DNA from: Flavobacterium sufflavum
GTDB lineage: Bacteria; Bacteroidota; Bacteroidia; Flavobacteriales; Flavobacteriaceae
NCBI RefSeq assembly: GCF_004016525.1
Contig: NZ_SACJ01000004.1
Location: 310,001 to 374,000 of the forward strand
Direction: 5' to 3'
Length of the DNA: 64,000 bases
In this document: piece after piece, positions 54,372 through 63,347 of the stretch
How positions within the stretch are numbered: position 1 is the first letter of the stretch
How the letters are laid out: each line of letters starts with the position of its first letter
Position numbers and translations under genes: made by a program
Notes under the pieces: generated by a model
The model's database searches: none
Told to the model about the DNA's origin: nothing
The model's input: the letters and a program-made list of their open reading frames with translations, nothing else

Positions 54372-54510
54372 CATTTTTTTCCATTTACTACAATGTTATT
54401 ATTGTTTTTTTGCTTCTAAATCTTATGCATTTATTGTAACTTTGAGATAAAGAACGTTTATTTTTAAGCATAATAAACCAAAAACAGTATTAACCTAAAC
54501 CATATATAAA

Positions 54511-55077
54511 ATGAAAAATTTGAAACTATTATTCCTGGCTTTTATTTTCTTATGCTCTTTTACTGCAGCAGAAGCACAATCTAAAAAAATAGATGTTTCT
54601 AAAAGTCTCATAACCTGGACAGGGAAAAAAATAACGGGAGAGCATGAAGGGACAATCAAGTTTAAAGAAGGGGAACTTATTTTTAAAGATAACAAAATCA
54701 CTGGAGGAAATTTTGTTGCTGACATGACAACTTTAAACAATACTGACCAAACAGGCAGTTCAAAAGCTAAACTGGAAGGACATTTAAAATCCGATGATTT
54801 TTTTGGTATTAACAATTTCAAAACCTCTATTTTAACTTTCAAAAATATCACTTACAAAGGAAATAATACTTATACCATAATTGCAACCTTAATAATTAAA
54901 GGTATTTCTAATCCTGTAATTTTTGATTTAAACATTAAAGGAAATACAGCAACTGCTAATTTAAAAATTGACCGAACAAAATATGATATCAAATATGGTT
55001 CGGGAAGTTATTTTGATGATTTAGGAGACAAAACCATTTATGACGAATTTGAATTAGCTGTAGCTTTGAAATTCTAA
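54511..55077 (+). CDS. YceI-family lipid-binding secreted protein (paralog 2)
   Basis: This is also 188 residues, with a signal peptide ending AEAQS and the same motifs as its neighbour (LITWTGKKITGEHEGTIKFKEG, GHLKSDDFFGINNFKTSILTFKN, YGSGSYFDDLGDKTIYDEFELAVALKF). It is a diverged tandem duplicate. A -7 box TAACTTTG lies at 54437-54444, so the copy probably has its own promoter. Confidence 0.92.
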   Translation: MKNLKLLFLAFIFLCSFTAAEAQSKKIDVSKSLITWTGKKITGEHEGTIKFKEGELIFKDNKITGGNFVADMTTLNNTDQTGSSKAKLEGHLKSDDFFGINNFKTSILTFKNITYKGNNTYTIIATLIIKGISNPVIFDLNIKGNTATANLKIDRTKYDIKYGSGSYFDDLGDKTIYDEFELAVALKF

Positions 55078-55095
55078 CAACATCATAAACACCTT

Positions 55096-55132
55096 AAAGC
55101 CCGATAGAACTTCCTTCTATCGGGCTTTTTTA
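55096..55132 (+). terminator. Terminator after the second yceI gene
   Basis: AAAGCCCGATAGAA pairs perfectly with TTCTATCGGGCTTT, followed by Ts. Confidence 0.9.
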
Positions 55133-55205
55133 TTATAAATTACAAATTAATAAAAACAAAAAACCGTTAACATAAAGGTAACAATCTCGTAACCTCTCTC
55201 GTTTA

Positions 55206-55233
55206 TTGGCTTAGCACTTCGTATCTAAATTTG
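55206..55233 (+). promoter_or_regulatory. Promoter of the secreted beta-helix-like gene
   Basis: TTG at 55206-55208, a 17-base gap, and TAAATTTG at 55226-55233 fit the Bacteroidota consensus. The coding start at 55288 is about 55 bases downstream. Confidence 0.65.
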
Positions 55234-55287
55234 TATTTTAAAAAGCAGCCGCCAAATCAATAATTGCTTAACAAAAAAACGAAGATT

Positions 55288-56562
55288 ATGAAAAAAAAAT
55301 TACCATTAACATTTATCTACTTTTTGATAAGTATGATAAGTTTTGCTCAAAAAGCCAAAGGTATAGAATCGACATCTAATTGGATGGCAAATTGGACCAA
55401 TTTCAAACCTGCCTCAGCCAATTATAATGAGGCTAATTATATACTAAACGGCATAATAGACAAAGACACCAAACTACTCAAAAGAAACTCCTACATTCTT
55501 ACAGGCGTAGTTTACGTAACCCAAAACGCTACCCTAACTATCGAACCGGGAACAGTAATTAGAGGAGACGATAAAACTTGTGGCACACTCGTAATTACCA
55601 AAGGTGCCAAAATTATTGCTGAAGGAACAGAAACAGATCCTATTGTTTTTACCTCAAATAAAGAAATTGGAACCAGAAGACCCGGAGATTGGGGAGGAAT
55701 TCTATTATTAGGAAATGCTCCAATAAACAAATTGGGAGGAATATCATTTTTAGATTTTAACTTAGACCCGCAATATGGCTTTTACGGTGGGCAAAATCCG
55801 GAAGACAATTCTGGAATTTTAAAATACATACGCATTGAATATGCCGGAAGGAAGCTCAATTCTTTAAAAGAATTAAATGGTCTTTCTATGGCCGGGATTG
55901 GCAACAAAACAACACTGGATTATATTCAAATTAGCTATTCAAATGATGATTCATTTGAATGTTATGGTGGGAGTACAAACTTAAACCATCTAATATCATA
56001 TCGCACAACCGATGATGATTTTGATTTCACACAAGGTGTTCAAGCCAATATCAACAATAGTATCGCTATTCGTTATCCATATACTTCAGATGTTTCAGGG
56101 TCCAGATGTTTTGAAATCGACTCTTATGACAAAGTAGAAAACACTGATTTCACGCAAAAAGGGACCAACATCATAGCAGAAAACATGACCTTGGTAAATA
56201 TGGAAAACAACGATCAGGGATTAATCAGAGAGTCCATTTATATCAAAGAAAATAGTGCTATCAGTTTAAAAAACAGCATCATTTCAGGATTTAATACCAT
56301 TGCTTTATTAGGATCAAAAATTGGAAACAATCCGGAAAACTTAAAAAAAATAGTTTTAGAAAAAGTATTAATTAATAGCACTAATATTGACAATGCCTTT
56401 GTTAGCGAAAAAAACGAATTAAATACTGATTTAAAAAACTGGTTCTCCAATGACGGAAAATTGGAATTTTTTAACAAGACAATAAACGATTTATTTATCA
56501 ATCCAAACATAAAAAACTATCCCGATTTTAGATTCAAAAATGTAGCATTGGCTAATAAATAA
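55288..56562 (+). CDS. Secreted protein with parallel-beta-helix-like repeats, unknown function
   Basis: From the ATG at 55288 this is 424 residues with a signal peptide (MISFAQ). The body has NSYILTGVVYVTQNATLTIEPGTVI and repeated short strands (IIAEGTETDPIVFTSN, LKYIRIEYAG, LDYIQISYSNDDSFECYGG), which suggests a right-handed beta-helix. Proteins of this type are common in Bacteroidota and often cell-surface or T9SS-secreted, but I see no C-terminal sorting domain here. A TTG at 55264 would add eight residues. Function unknown. Confidence 0.75.
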   Translation: MKKKLPLTFIYFLISMISFAQKAKGIESTSNWMANWTNFKPASANYNEANYILNGIIDKDTKLLKRNSYILTGVVYVTQNATLTIEPGTVIRGDDKTCGTLVITKGAKIIAEGTETDPIVFTSNKEIGTRRPGDWGGILLLGNAPINKLGGISFLDFNLDPQYGFYGGQNPEDNSGILKYIRIEYAGRKLNSLKELNGLSMAGIGNKTTLDYIQISYSNDDSFECYGGSTNLNHLISYRTTDDDFDFTQGVQANINNSIAIRYPYTSDVSGSRCFEIDSYDKVENTDFTQKGTNIIAENMTLVNMENNDQGLIRESIYIKENSAISLKNSIISGFNTIALLGSKIGNNPENLKKIVLEKVLINSTNIDNAFVSEKNELNTDLKNWFSNDGKLEFFNKTINDLFINPNIKNYPDFRFKNVALANK

Positions 56563-56633
56563 TTCGTTTCTGAATAAGTTTCTAAAACATTATTTCAAAA
56601 AATGAATTAAAATCAAATTTTAAATAAAATTGG

Positions 56634-56664
56634 TTTGTAAACTCAAATTACATTTATATATTTG
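56634..56664 (+). promoter_or_regulatory. Promoter of the trp operon
   Basis: TTTG at 56634-56637, a 19-base gap, and TATATTTG at 56657-56664 match the Bacteroidota promoter exactly. Transcription should begin close to 56668, practically at the first base of the leader-peptide start codon. Confidence 0.8.
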
Positions 56665-56668
56665 CAAT

Positions 56669-56719
56669 ATGAAAACAATTGCAAATAATACTTGGTGGTG
56701 GAACAATTTACGTCAATAG
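56669..56719 (+). CDS. trpL: trp operon leader peptide (16 residues, three consecutive Trp codons)
   Basis: The frame ATG..TAG encodes MKTIANNTWWWNNLRQ. Three TGG codons in a row sit about two thirds along, as in trp attenuation leaders: ribosomes stall here when charged tRNA-Trp is scarce. A terminator and alternative pairings follow. The start codon lies at the expected transcription start, so the mRNA may be nearly leaderless. Confidence 0.93.
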   Translation: MKTIANNTWWWNNLRQ

Positions 56720-56792
56720 TCGTGAACTAAGCTCCTATGGTATTATTATCTATAAATATAAAAAGGCTTGTCATCACGACAGGCCTTTTTTT
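56708..56792 (+). promoter_or_regulatory. trp transcription attenuator
   Basis: Segment 1:2 pairs TTACG (56708-56712) with CGTGA (56721-56725, one G-T). Antiterminator 2:3 pairs GTCGTGA (56719-56725) with TCACGAC (56774-56780). The terminator 3:4 pairs AAAAGGCTTGTC (56761-56772) with GACAGGCCTTTT (56778-56789, one G-T), then Ts to 56792. Stalling at the three Trp codons would free segment 2 and allow the antiterminator; with plenty of tryptophan the terminator forms. Confidence 0.85.
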
Positions 56793-56842
56793 ATGCCAAA
56801 CGAGATTAAAATAAATGCATACAAATTTTAAATTTATTCCAA

Positions 56843-58243
56843 TTGAAACAATTTAAACTAAATACAAAATTCAAGCAAATACTGGCTGACACCATAACTC
56901 CTGTTAGTGTGTATTTTAAAATAAGAGATAAATTCCCTAATAGTCTATTGCTGGAAAGTAGTGATTACCACGGAAACGACAATAGTTTCTCCTACATCTG
57001 TTGCAATCCTATTGCTTCAATTAAAATTGAAAATGAAACTATTTTCAAACATTTCCCTGACGGAAGTACTGAAACAATAGCTATCGATGCCCAAACGAAT
57101 ATCCCTGAAGTGATACAGGAATTCTCAGGGCAATTCAAGTCGGAGAAAAACAATTTCAAATTCATCAATAATGGTTTGTTTGGATACATTTCTTATGATG
57201 CCGTTCGTTATTTTGAAAAAGTGACCATCGCTAAAAAAGAAAACAGCAATACCATTCCTGATGTCTATTATGCAGTTTACCAAAATATCATTGCCATCAA
57301 TCATTTTAAAAATGAGGCTTATATTTTCTGTCATAGTTTAGACGATAGAAACAACATTGCCGAAATCGAACAATTGATGCAATCCCGAAACATTCCTTCC
57401 TATAAATTTTCGAAAGAAGGAGAAGGTTTCTCTAATTTGACTGATGAAGAATTCAAGCACAATGTAGCCTTGGCTAAAAAACATTGTTTCCGCGGAGATG
57501 TGTTCCAATTAGTACTTTCCAGACGATTCACTCAGGGTTTCAAAGGAGATGAATTCAATGTGTACAGAGCATTGAGAAGCATCAATCCATCGCCTTACCT
57601 ATTCTTTTTTGATTATGGTGATTTCAAAATATTTGGTTCTTCGCCTGAAGCCCAAATTATCGTAAAAAACAGAAAAGCCGAAATTCATCCTATTGCAGGA
57701 ACTTTCAAAAGAACAGGTGATGATGAAAAAGATGCTGTTTTGGCAAAACAATTATCAGAAGACAAAAAAGAAAATAGCGAACACGTAATGTTGGTTGATT
57801 TGGCTCGAAATGATTTGAGTAGAAATGGACACAATGTTAATGTGGAAAGATACAGAGAAGTTCAGTTTTTCTCTCACGTTATCCATTTGGTTTCTAAGGT
57901 AACCGGACATTTACATGAGGATGCTACCACTATGCAGGTAGTTGCCGATACTTTCCCGGCCGGAACGTTAAGTGGTGCGCCAAAACACAGAGCAATGCAA
58001 TTAATTGAAGATTACGAAAAAACAAATCGTAATTTTTATGGTGGTGCCATCGGTTTTATGGATTTTGAAGGCAACTTTAACCATGCCATCATGATTCGTA
58101 CTTTCTTAAGTAAAAATCATCAATTACACTCTCAGGCCGGAGCGGGAATTGTAGCCAGTTCAGATGAAGAAAGCGAAATGCAGGAAGTGTATAACAAGTT
58201 GAGAGCCTTGAATACGGCTTTGGATTTGGCGGAAACGATTTAG
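56843..58243 (+). CDS. trpE: Anthranilate synthase component I
   Basis: This 466-residue enzyme converts chorismate and ammonia to anthranilate. It starts at TTG (KQFKLNTKFKQILADTI). SLLLESSD holds the LLES tryptophan feedback site, and HPIAGTFKRTGDD, FPAGTLSGAPKHRAMQLIEDYEK and YGGAIGFMDF are the chorismate-binding signatures. It is the first structural gene after the attenuator. Confidence 0.96.
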   Translation: MKQFKLNTKFKQILADTITPVSVYFKIRDKFPNSLLLESSDYHGNDNSFSYICCNPIASIKIENETIFKHFPDGSTETIAIDAQTNIPEVIQEFSGQFKSEKNNFKFINNGLFGYISYDAVRYFEKVTIAKKENSNTIPDVYYAVYQNIIAINHFKNEAYIFCHSLDDRNNIAEIEQLMQSRNIPSYKFSKEGEGFSNLTDEEFKHNVALAKKHCFRGDVFQLVLSRRFTQGFKGDEFNVYRALRSINPSPYLFFFDYGDFKIFGSSPEAQIIVKNRKAEIHPIAGTFKRTGDDEKDAVLAKQLSEDKKENSEHVMLVDLARNDLSRNGHNVNVERYREVQFFSHVIHLVSKVTGHLHEDATTMQVVADTFPAGTLSGAPKHRAMQLIEDYEKTNRNFYGGAIGFMDFEGNFNHAIMIRTFLSKNHQLHSQAGAGIVASSDEESEMQEVYNKLRALNTALDLAETI

Positions 58244-58315
58244 AATTAATAACAGCGAAAAAGTTAAGAGTTAAATATTAAGCAAAAAAACTCATAACAC
58301 TCAACTTTAATTAAA

Positions 58316-58882
58316 ATGAAAAAAATATTAGTTATAGATAATTACGATAGCTTCACTTACAATCTGGTGCATTATCTGGAAGATTTAAATTGTGAAGTAA
58401 CGGTGTATAGAAACGACGAATTTGAATTAGACGAAATTGCTCATTTCGACAAAATTCTTCTTTCTCCTGGACCTGGAATTCCTGACGAAGCTGGTTTATT
58501 AAAACCGGTTATCGCAAAATATGGTGCTACCAAAAGTATTTTTGGTGTTTGCCTTGGTCAACAGGCTATCGGAGAAGTATATGGAGGAACGCTTTCTAAC
58601 TTAGACAAAGTGTATCACGGAGTGGCAACCCTGGTAAAAACGGTGGTGGACGACGAAATTTTATTTCAAGGATTGGAAAAAGAATTCGAAGTGGGTCGTT
58701 ATCATTCATGGGTTGTTGATGCAACTCTACCAGATGTTTTAGAAGCTACTTCTTTTGACGAAAATGGTCAGGTTATGTCTTTACGTCACAAAACATTGGA
58801 TGTTCGTGGGGTACAATTTCATCCGGAAAGTGTGTTGACTCCTAATGGAAAGAAAATGCTTGAGAACTGGGTAAATTCATAG
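58316..58882 (+). CDS. trpG: Anthranilate synthase component II (glutamine amidotransferase)
   Basis: This 188-residue class I amidotransferase has the nucleophile C79 in FGVCLGQQAIGEVYGG and the triad His/Glu in VQFHPESVL near the C-terminus. LLSPGPGIPDEAG is the TrpG/PabA oxyanion loop. It supplies ammonia to TrpE. Confidence 0.96.
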   Translation: MKKILVIDNYDSFTYNLVHYLEDLNCEVTVYRNDEFELDEIAHFDKILLSPGPGIPDEAGLLKPVIAKYGATKSIFGVCLGQQAIGEVYGGTLSNLDKVYHGVATLVKTVVDDEILFQGLEKEFEVGRYHSWVVDATLPDVLEATSFDENGQVMSLRHKTLDVRGVQFHPESVLTPNGKKMLENWVNS

Positions 58883-58959
58883 TATTCAGTTAGCAGATTT
58901 CAGTAATCAGTTATAAAAAACATTGTGCCTTTATGCCCTTGTGGCAAAAAAACTTTATA

Positions 58960-59952
58960 ATGAAAAACATATTAAACAGATTAATCAATAACGAATTGCT
59001 TTCTAAAGAAGAGGCTAAAAACGTCTTGGTTAATATTTCTAACGGAAGTTACAACCCAAGCCAAATTGCAGCTTTTTTAACCGTATACATGATGCGAAGC
59101 ATCAGCATTGATGAGCTGTCCGGTTTTAGGGAAGCGCTTCAGGAATTGTGTGTTCGTATTGATTTATCCGATTACAACACTATTGATTTAGTAGGTACCG
59201 GAGGAGATGGAAAGGATACTTTCAACATTTCTACTTTAGCTTCTTTTATAACTGCCGGAGCAGGAATAAAAGTGACCAAACATGGAAATTATGGAGTTTC
59301 TTCTATTACGGGTTCGAGTAATGTGATGGAAAGTCTAGGTATCAAATTCAGTAATGATTCTGATTTTCTAAAGAAATGTGTGGACCAGGCCGGAATTTGT
59401 ATTCTGCACGCTCCACTATTTCATCCTGCCATGAAAAACGTGGGACCTATTCGAAAAGAATTAGGGGTAAGAACCATTTTCAATATTTTGGGGCCAATGA
59501 TTAATCCGTCATTTCCAAAAAACCAATTGTTAGGGGTTTTCAACCTTGAACTGGCCAGAATGTATGCTTATCTGTATCAAAATACCGATAGCAATTTCAC
59601 CATTGTTCATGCATTAGACGGTTATGACGAAGTATCTTTAACAGGGGCTACAAAAGTGATTACTCATAGTACCGAAGGAATGATCAATCCAGAAGATTTT
59701 GGTGTTCGATTAATACAACAAAGCGAAATTGAAGGCGGAAAAACCGTTGCCGAATCGGCTCAAATGTTTCTTAATATTATTTCCGGAAAAGGTACTGAAG
59801 CACAAAACAATGTGGTTTGTGCCAATGCTGCTATGGCAATTGCTACCGTTACAGGATGCACAGCATTAGAAGGGTTTGAACAAGCCAAAGAAAGTTTATT
59901 CTCCGGAAAAGGATTGACAGCTTTGAAAAAATTACAAGAGTTATCTCTTTAA
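58960..59952 (+). CDS. trpD: Anthranilate phosphoribosyltransferase
   Basis: From the ATG at 58960 this is 330 residues. An upstream ATG at 58933 lies in repeat-like sequence (ATGCCCTTGTGGCAAAAA) and is less likely. Motifs DLVGTGGDGKDTFNIST, KHGNYGVSSITGSSNVMESLG and RTIFNILGPMINP bind phosphoribosyl pyrophosphate and anthranilate. Confidence 0.95.
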   Translation: MKNILNRLINNELLSKEEAKNVLVNISNGSYNPSQIAAFLTVYMMRSISIDELSGFREALQELCVRIDLSDYNTIDLVGTGGDGKDTFNISTLASFITAGAGIKVTKHGNYGVSSITGSSNVMESLGIKFSNDSDFLKKCVDQAGICILHAPLFHPAMKNVGPIRKELGVRTIFNILGPMINPSFPKNQLLGVFNLELARMYAYLYQNTDSNFTIVHALDGYDEVSLTGATKVITHSTEGMINPEDFGVRLIQQSEIEGGKTVAESAQMFLNIISGKGTEAQNNVVCANAAMAIATVTGCTALEGFEQAKESLFSGKGLTALKKLQELSL

Positions 59953-60004
59953 AATAAAAAACTAAGTACCTCAGTATCTTAGCAACTTAGCATCTTTAAA
60001 AAAA

Positions 60005-60787
60005 ATGAATATATTAGATAGAATCATAGTTGACAAAAAAAGAGAAGTCATTCTTAAAAAATCAATCATTCCGGTTTCCCAACTGGAAGCTTCGGTATTC
60101 TTTGGAAAAAAGACCATTTCTTTAAGCAACAATTTAAGAAACAGCAACTCTGGAATCATTGCCGAGCATAAACGTCGTTCGCCTTCTAAAGCCGAAATCA
60201 ATTATGGTTTTACGGTAGAAGAAGTGGTAAAAGGTTACGAAAGTGCCGGTGCCTGTGGGATTTCGGTTCTAACAGACGGAAAATACTTTGGTGGTTCTTT
60301 AGACGATTTATTATTAGCCAGAGCATCGGTAAATATTCCATTATTACGAAAAGAATTCATTGTAGATGAATATCAAATCTTAGAGGCCAAAGCACATGGA
60401 GCCGATTTGATTTTGCTAATCGCAGCGGTTTTAACCCGCGAAGAAATCAAATCGTTATCTGAATTTGCAAAAAGCCTTGGATTAGAAGTTTTATTGGAAG
60501 TTCACAACCAGGAAGAATTAGAAAAATCGATCATGCCTACATTGGATATGATTGGAGTAAATAATCGAAACCTAAAAACTTTCGAAGTAAGTCTGGATTT
60601 CAGCAAGCAATTGGCTCACCAAATCCCGGATGAATTTGTAAAAGTTTCTGAAAGCGGAATCAGCTCAATTGACGCTATCAACGAACTAAAACCTTATGGT
60701 TACAAAGGTTTCCTGATAGGTGAAAACTTTATGAAAACCGACAATGCCGGAAAAGCAGCGACGGAATTTATTTCAAAATTAATTTAA
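60005..60787 (+). CDS. trpC: Indole-3-glycerol phosphate synthase
   Basis: This 260-residue TIM barrel shows IIAEHKRRSPSKAEINYGFT, SVLTDGKYFGGSLDDL, LLRKEFIVDEYQILEAKAHGADLILLIAAVL, GVNNRNLKTFEVSLD and SESGISS, the family signatures in order. It closes the indole ring from carboxyphenylaminodeoxyribulose phosphate. Confidence 0.96.
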   Translation: MNILDRIIVDKKREVILKKSIIPVSQLEASVFFGKKTISLSNNLRNSNSGIIAEHKRRSPSKAEINYGFTVEEVVKGYESAGACGISVLTDGKYFGGSLDDLLLARASVNIPLLRKEFIVDEYQILEAKAHGADLILLIAAVLTREEIKSLSEFAKSLGLEVLLEVHNQEELEKSIMPTLDMIGVNNRNLKTFEVSLDFSKQLAHQIPDEFVKVSESGISSIDAINELKPYGYKGFLIGENFMKTDNAGKAATEFISKLI

Positions 60788-60872
60788 ACACAAAGAACAC
60801 GGAGAAAGCACAAAGAACACAAAGCTTTGTGAACTTTGCGCCTACTTAGTGCACTTTGTGGTTAAAAAAAAA
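60788..60872. repeat. CACAAAGAACAC / CTTTGTGAACTTTGCG periodic repeat in the trpC-trpF gap
   Basis: Repeated CACAAAGAACAC words are followed by AAGCTTTGTGAACTTTGCG and GTGCACTTTGTGGTT, with CACAAAGCTTTGTG as a perfect palindrome. It is a dispersed non-coding repeat that fills the 95-base gap. Confidence 0.65.
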
Positions 60873-60882
60873 ATAGAACAAA

Positions 60883-61521
60883 ATGAAAACCAAAATCTGC
60901 GGCATGAAATATCCCGATAATATACTCGAAGTAGGCTCGCTCCTACCCGATTATATGGGATTTATATTTTGGGAGAAATCGGCTCGATTTTTTGACGGCT
61001 ATATTCCTAATTTGCCTCAATCTATTAAAAAAGTAGGGGTTTTTGTCAATGAAACCGTCGAGAATATTGTCGAAAAAGTTCAAAAACACGATTTACAGGC
61101 CGTACAATTACACGGAAAAGAATCTGTAGAATTTTGTTTAAATTTGAAAACTGAATTTCAGAATCTGAAATTAGTTCAGATTGAAATCATAAAAGTATTT
61201 TCGGTTGCTGATGATTTTGATTTCTCAGTGCTGGCACCATTTGAAGCCGTATGTGATTATTTTCTTTTTGATACCAAAGGAAAATTACCCGGAGGAAACG
61301 GAACCACATTTGACTGGAAAGTCTTAGAAAACTACCCTTCGACCAAACCTTTCTTCCTAAGTGGCGGAATAGGAATAGAAGAAATGGATGCCGTCAATGC
61401 AATATTAAAGACCAATTTACCCGTTTATGCCATTGATGTAAACAGTAGATTTGAAATAGAACCGGGATTAAAAAACGTACAATTATGTAAAGATGCACTA
61501 AAACGCATTGATACCAATTAA
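60883..61521 (+). CDS. trpF: Phosphoribosylanthranilate isomerase
   Basis: This 212-residue TIM barrel starts [16 protein letters not shown] with the catalytic cysteine, has [15 protein letters not shown] and VQLHGKES, and later [17 protein letters not shown] (catalytic aspartate) and [12 protein letters not shown] and [15 protein letters not shown]. All match TrpF. It lies between trpC and trpB as expected. Confidence 0.95.
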   Translation: MKTKICGMKYPDNILEVGSLLPDYMGFIFWEKSARFFDGYIPNLPQSIKKVGVFVNETVENIVEKVQKHDLQAVQLHGKESVEFCLNLKTEFQNLKLVQIEIIKVFSVADDFDFSVLAPFEAVCDYFLFDTKGKLPGGNGTTFDWKVLENYPSTKPFFLSGGIGIEEMDAVNAILKTNLPVYAIDVNSRFEIEPGLKNVQLCKDALKRIDTN

Positions 61522-61531
61522 AACATATAAA

Positions 61532-62713
61532 ATGTCATACAACGTTGATGAAAAAGGCTATTATGGCCAGTTTGGAGGAGCTTACATTCCTGAAATGTTA
61601 TATCCTAATGTGGAGGAGTTACGCCAACAATACCTAAAAATTACAGCTGAACCGGAATTTAAAGCTGAGTTTGACCAATTACTAAAAGATTATGTAGGAC
61701 GTCCCAGCCCATTGTATTTTGCAAAAAGACTTTCTGAAAAATACAATACTAAAATCTATCTGAAAAGAGAAGATTTAAATCATACCGGAGCACACAAAAT
61801 CAACAATACTATTGGACAGATTTTAGTAGCAAAAAAACTAGGCAAAAAACGTATTATTGCCGAAACTGGTGCCGGTCAACACGGTGTGGCTACGGCAACA
61901 GTTTGTGCTTTAATGGGACTGGAATGCATTGTGTATATGGGCGAAATCGACATCAAACGTCAAGCACCAAACGTGGCCAGAATGAAAATGCTGGGTGCCG
62001 AAGTTCGTGCTGCGCTTTCTGGTTCAAGAACACTAAAAGACGCCACTAACGAGGCCATTCGCGACTGGATTAACAATCCTGTTGATACGCATTATATCAT
62101 TGGCTCAGCCATTGGACCACATCCTTATCCTGATATGGTAACGCGTTTTCAAAGCGTTATTTCTGAGGAAATCAAATGGCAGTTAAAAGAAAAAGAAGGA
62201 CGTGAAAATCCTGATTATGTAGTGGCTTGTATTGGAGGTGGTAGTAATGCTGCCGGTACTTTTTACCACTTTTTACATGAGCCTGAAGTAGGCATCGTAG
62301 CCGTTGAAGCTGCCGGAAAAGGAGTGAATTCAGGACACAGTGCTGCAACGAGCAAATTAGGGAAAGTAGGTATCATCCACGGTTGTAAAACCCTGTTGAT
62401 GCAAACGCCTGACGGACAAATTACCGAGCCTTATTCTATTTCGGCCGGATTGGATTATCCGGGTGTAGGACCTATGCACGCACATTTAGCCGAATCAGGT
62501 CGCGCCGAGTTTTTCTCTGTAACCGATGATGAGGCTATGAAAGCCGGTCTGGAACTTTGCAAACTCGAAGGTATCATTCCTGCAATTGAATCTTCGCACG
62601 CTTTGGCGGTGTTGAACGACAAAAAATTCAAACCCGAAGATGTGGTGGTTATTTGCCTTTCAGGTCGTGGCGATAAAGATCTAAATACCTATATCGATTA
62701 TTTTAAATACTAA
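61532..62713 (+). CDS. trpB: Tryptophan synthase beta chain
   Basis: From the ATG at 61532 this has 393 residues (an upstream TTG at 61508 would overlap trpF). [25 protein letters not shown] with the PLP lysine K89, [12 protein letters not shown], and IGGGSNAAG bind PLP, serine and indole. It is followed directly by a dispersed repeat and then an unrelated gene before trpA. Confidence 0.97.
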   Translation: MSYNVDEKGYYGQFGGAYIPEMLYPNVEELRQQYLKITAEPEFKAEFDQLLKDYVGRPSPLYFAKRLSEKYNTKIYLKREDLNHTGAHKINNTIGQILVAKKLGKKRIIAETGAGQHGVATATVCALMGLECIVYMGEIDIKRQAPNVARMKMLGAEVRAALSGSRTLKDATNEAIRDWINNPVDTHYIIGSAIGPHPYPDMVTRFQSVISEEIKWQLKEKEGRENPDYVVACIGGGSNAAGTFYHFLHEPEVGIVAVEAAGKGVNSGHSAATSKLGKVGIIHGCKTLLMQTPDGQITEPYSISAGLDYPGVGPMHAHLAESGRAEFFSVTDDEAMKAGLELCKLEGIIPAIESSHALAVLNDKKFKPEDVVVICLSGRGDKDLNTYIDYFKY

Positions 62714-62715
62714 TA

Positions 62716-62828
62716 GGGCGTTACCCCGTCTCGTCAAAAAAAACGAGACGGGGTCGGGCTGTACGTTCCCGCTTTTTTTGAGGCAAAAAAAATGCCTCAA
62801 AAAAGAGCTCCACTACCATCCCTAACGC
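62716..62828 (+). repeat. Structured dispersed repeat, copy 2 (GCGTTA...TAACGC)
   Basis: The copy starts GGGCGTTACC two bases after the trpB stop and ends ACCATCCCTAACGC. It holds its own hairpins CCCGTCTCG/CGAGACGGG and GAGGCA/TGCCTC and the middle block GGTCGGGCTGTACGT. Ends and middle match copy 1 at 6631; the stems differ. Confidence 0.8.
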
Positions 62829-62864
62829 AAACAATAAAGAAAGTCTAATTTCAAAACAGTACAA

Positions 62865-63185
62865 ATGGAAAAGTTATTCGCTTACGGAACTTTAAAAGAC
62901 AAAGACATTCAAGAAAACATTTTCGGTCGCTCACTAAAAGGAGTTCCAGACAGATTAGTAGGTTTTGTAATTAACTATATCGAAATTGAAGAGGAATTTG
63001 GCATAGAAAGATATCCTATTATTGTTGCTACCAGAAATCCCGAAGACATTGTTACCGGATTAGTATATGACATCACCGAACAAGACGTTTATCTTGCCGA
63101 CACCTACGAAGGTTTGCATTACAGACGCATCGAAGTAACCTTAGAATCCCTTCAAACTGCCTGGGCATATATTGTTACCAATTAA
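62865..63185 (+). CDS. Gamma-glutamylcyclotransferase (AIG2-like) family protein
   Basis: This 106-residue protein has FAYGTLKD at the N-terminus and ADTYEGLHYRR with the family catalytic glutamate E82, typical of gamma-glutamylamine/gamma-glutamyl cyclotransferase-like proteins. It interrupts the trp operon between trpB and trpA and has no known link to tryptophan synthesis. Confidence 0.85.
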   Translation: MEKLFAYGTLKDKDIQENIFGRSLKGVPDRLVGFVINYIEIEEEFGIERYPIIVATRNPEDIVTGLVYDITEQDVYLADTYEGLHYRRIEVTLESLQTAWAYIVTN

Positions 63186-63236
63186 AAACAAACTGATAGC
63201 ACTAACTTTTAAATTTACCATTTGAAATATTTTAAA

Positions 63237-63286
63237 CATTAAGAAATTAAGAGAATTTAGACTTAACTTATCTTAATTCCTTAATG
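63237..63286. repeat. CATTAAGAAATTAAGA inverted repeat, copy B
   Basis: CATTAAGAAATTAAGA (63237-63252) pairs with TCTTAATTCCTTAATG (63271-63286) with one mismatch. It is related to the repeat at 38700-38751 and fills the gap before trpA. Confidence 0.75.
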
Positions 63287-63347
63287 GTTCATCAAAAAAC
63301 AAGCTTAAATTGATAACTCAATTTGTGGTAAAAATCGAAACTTTACA

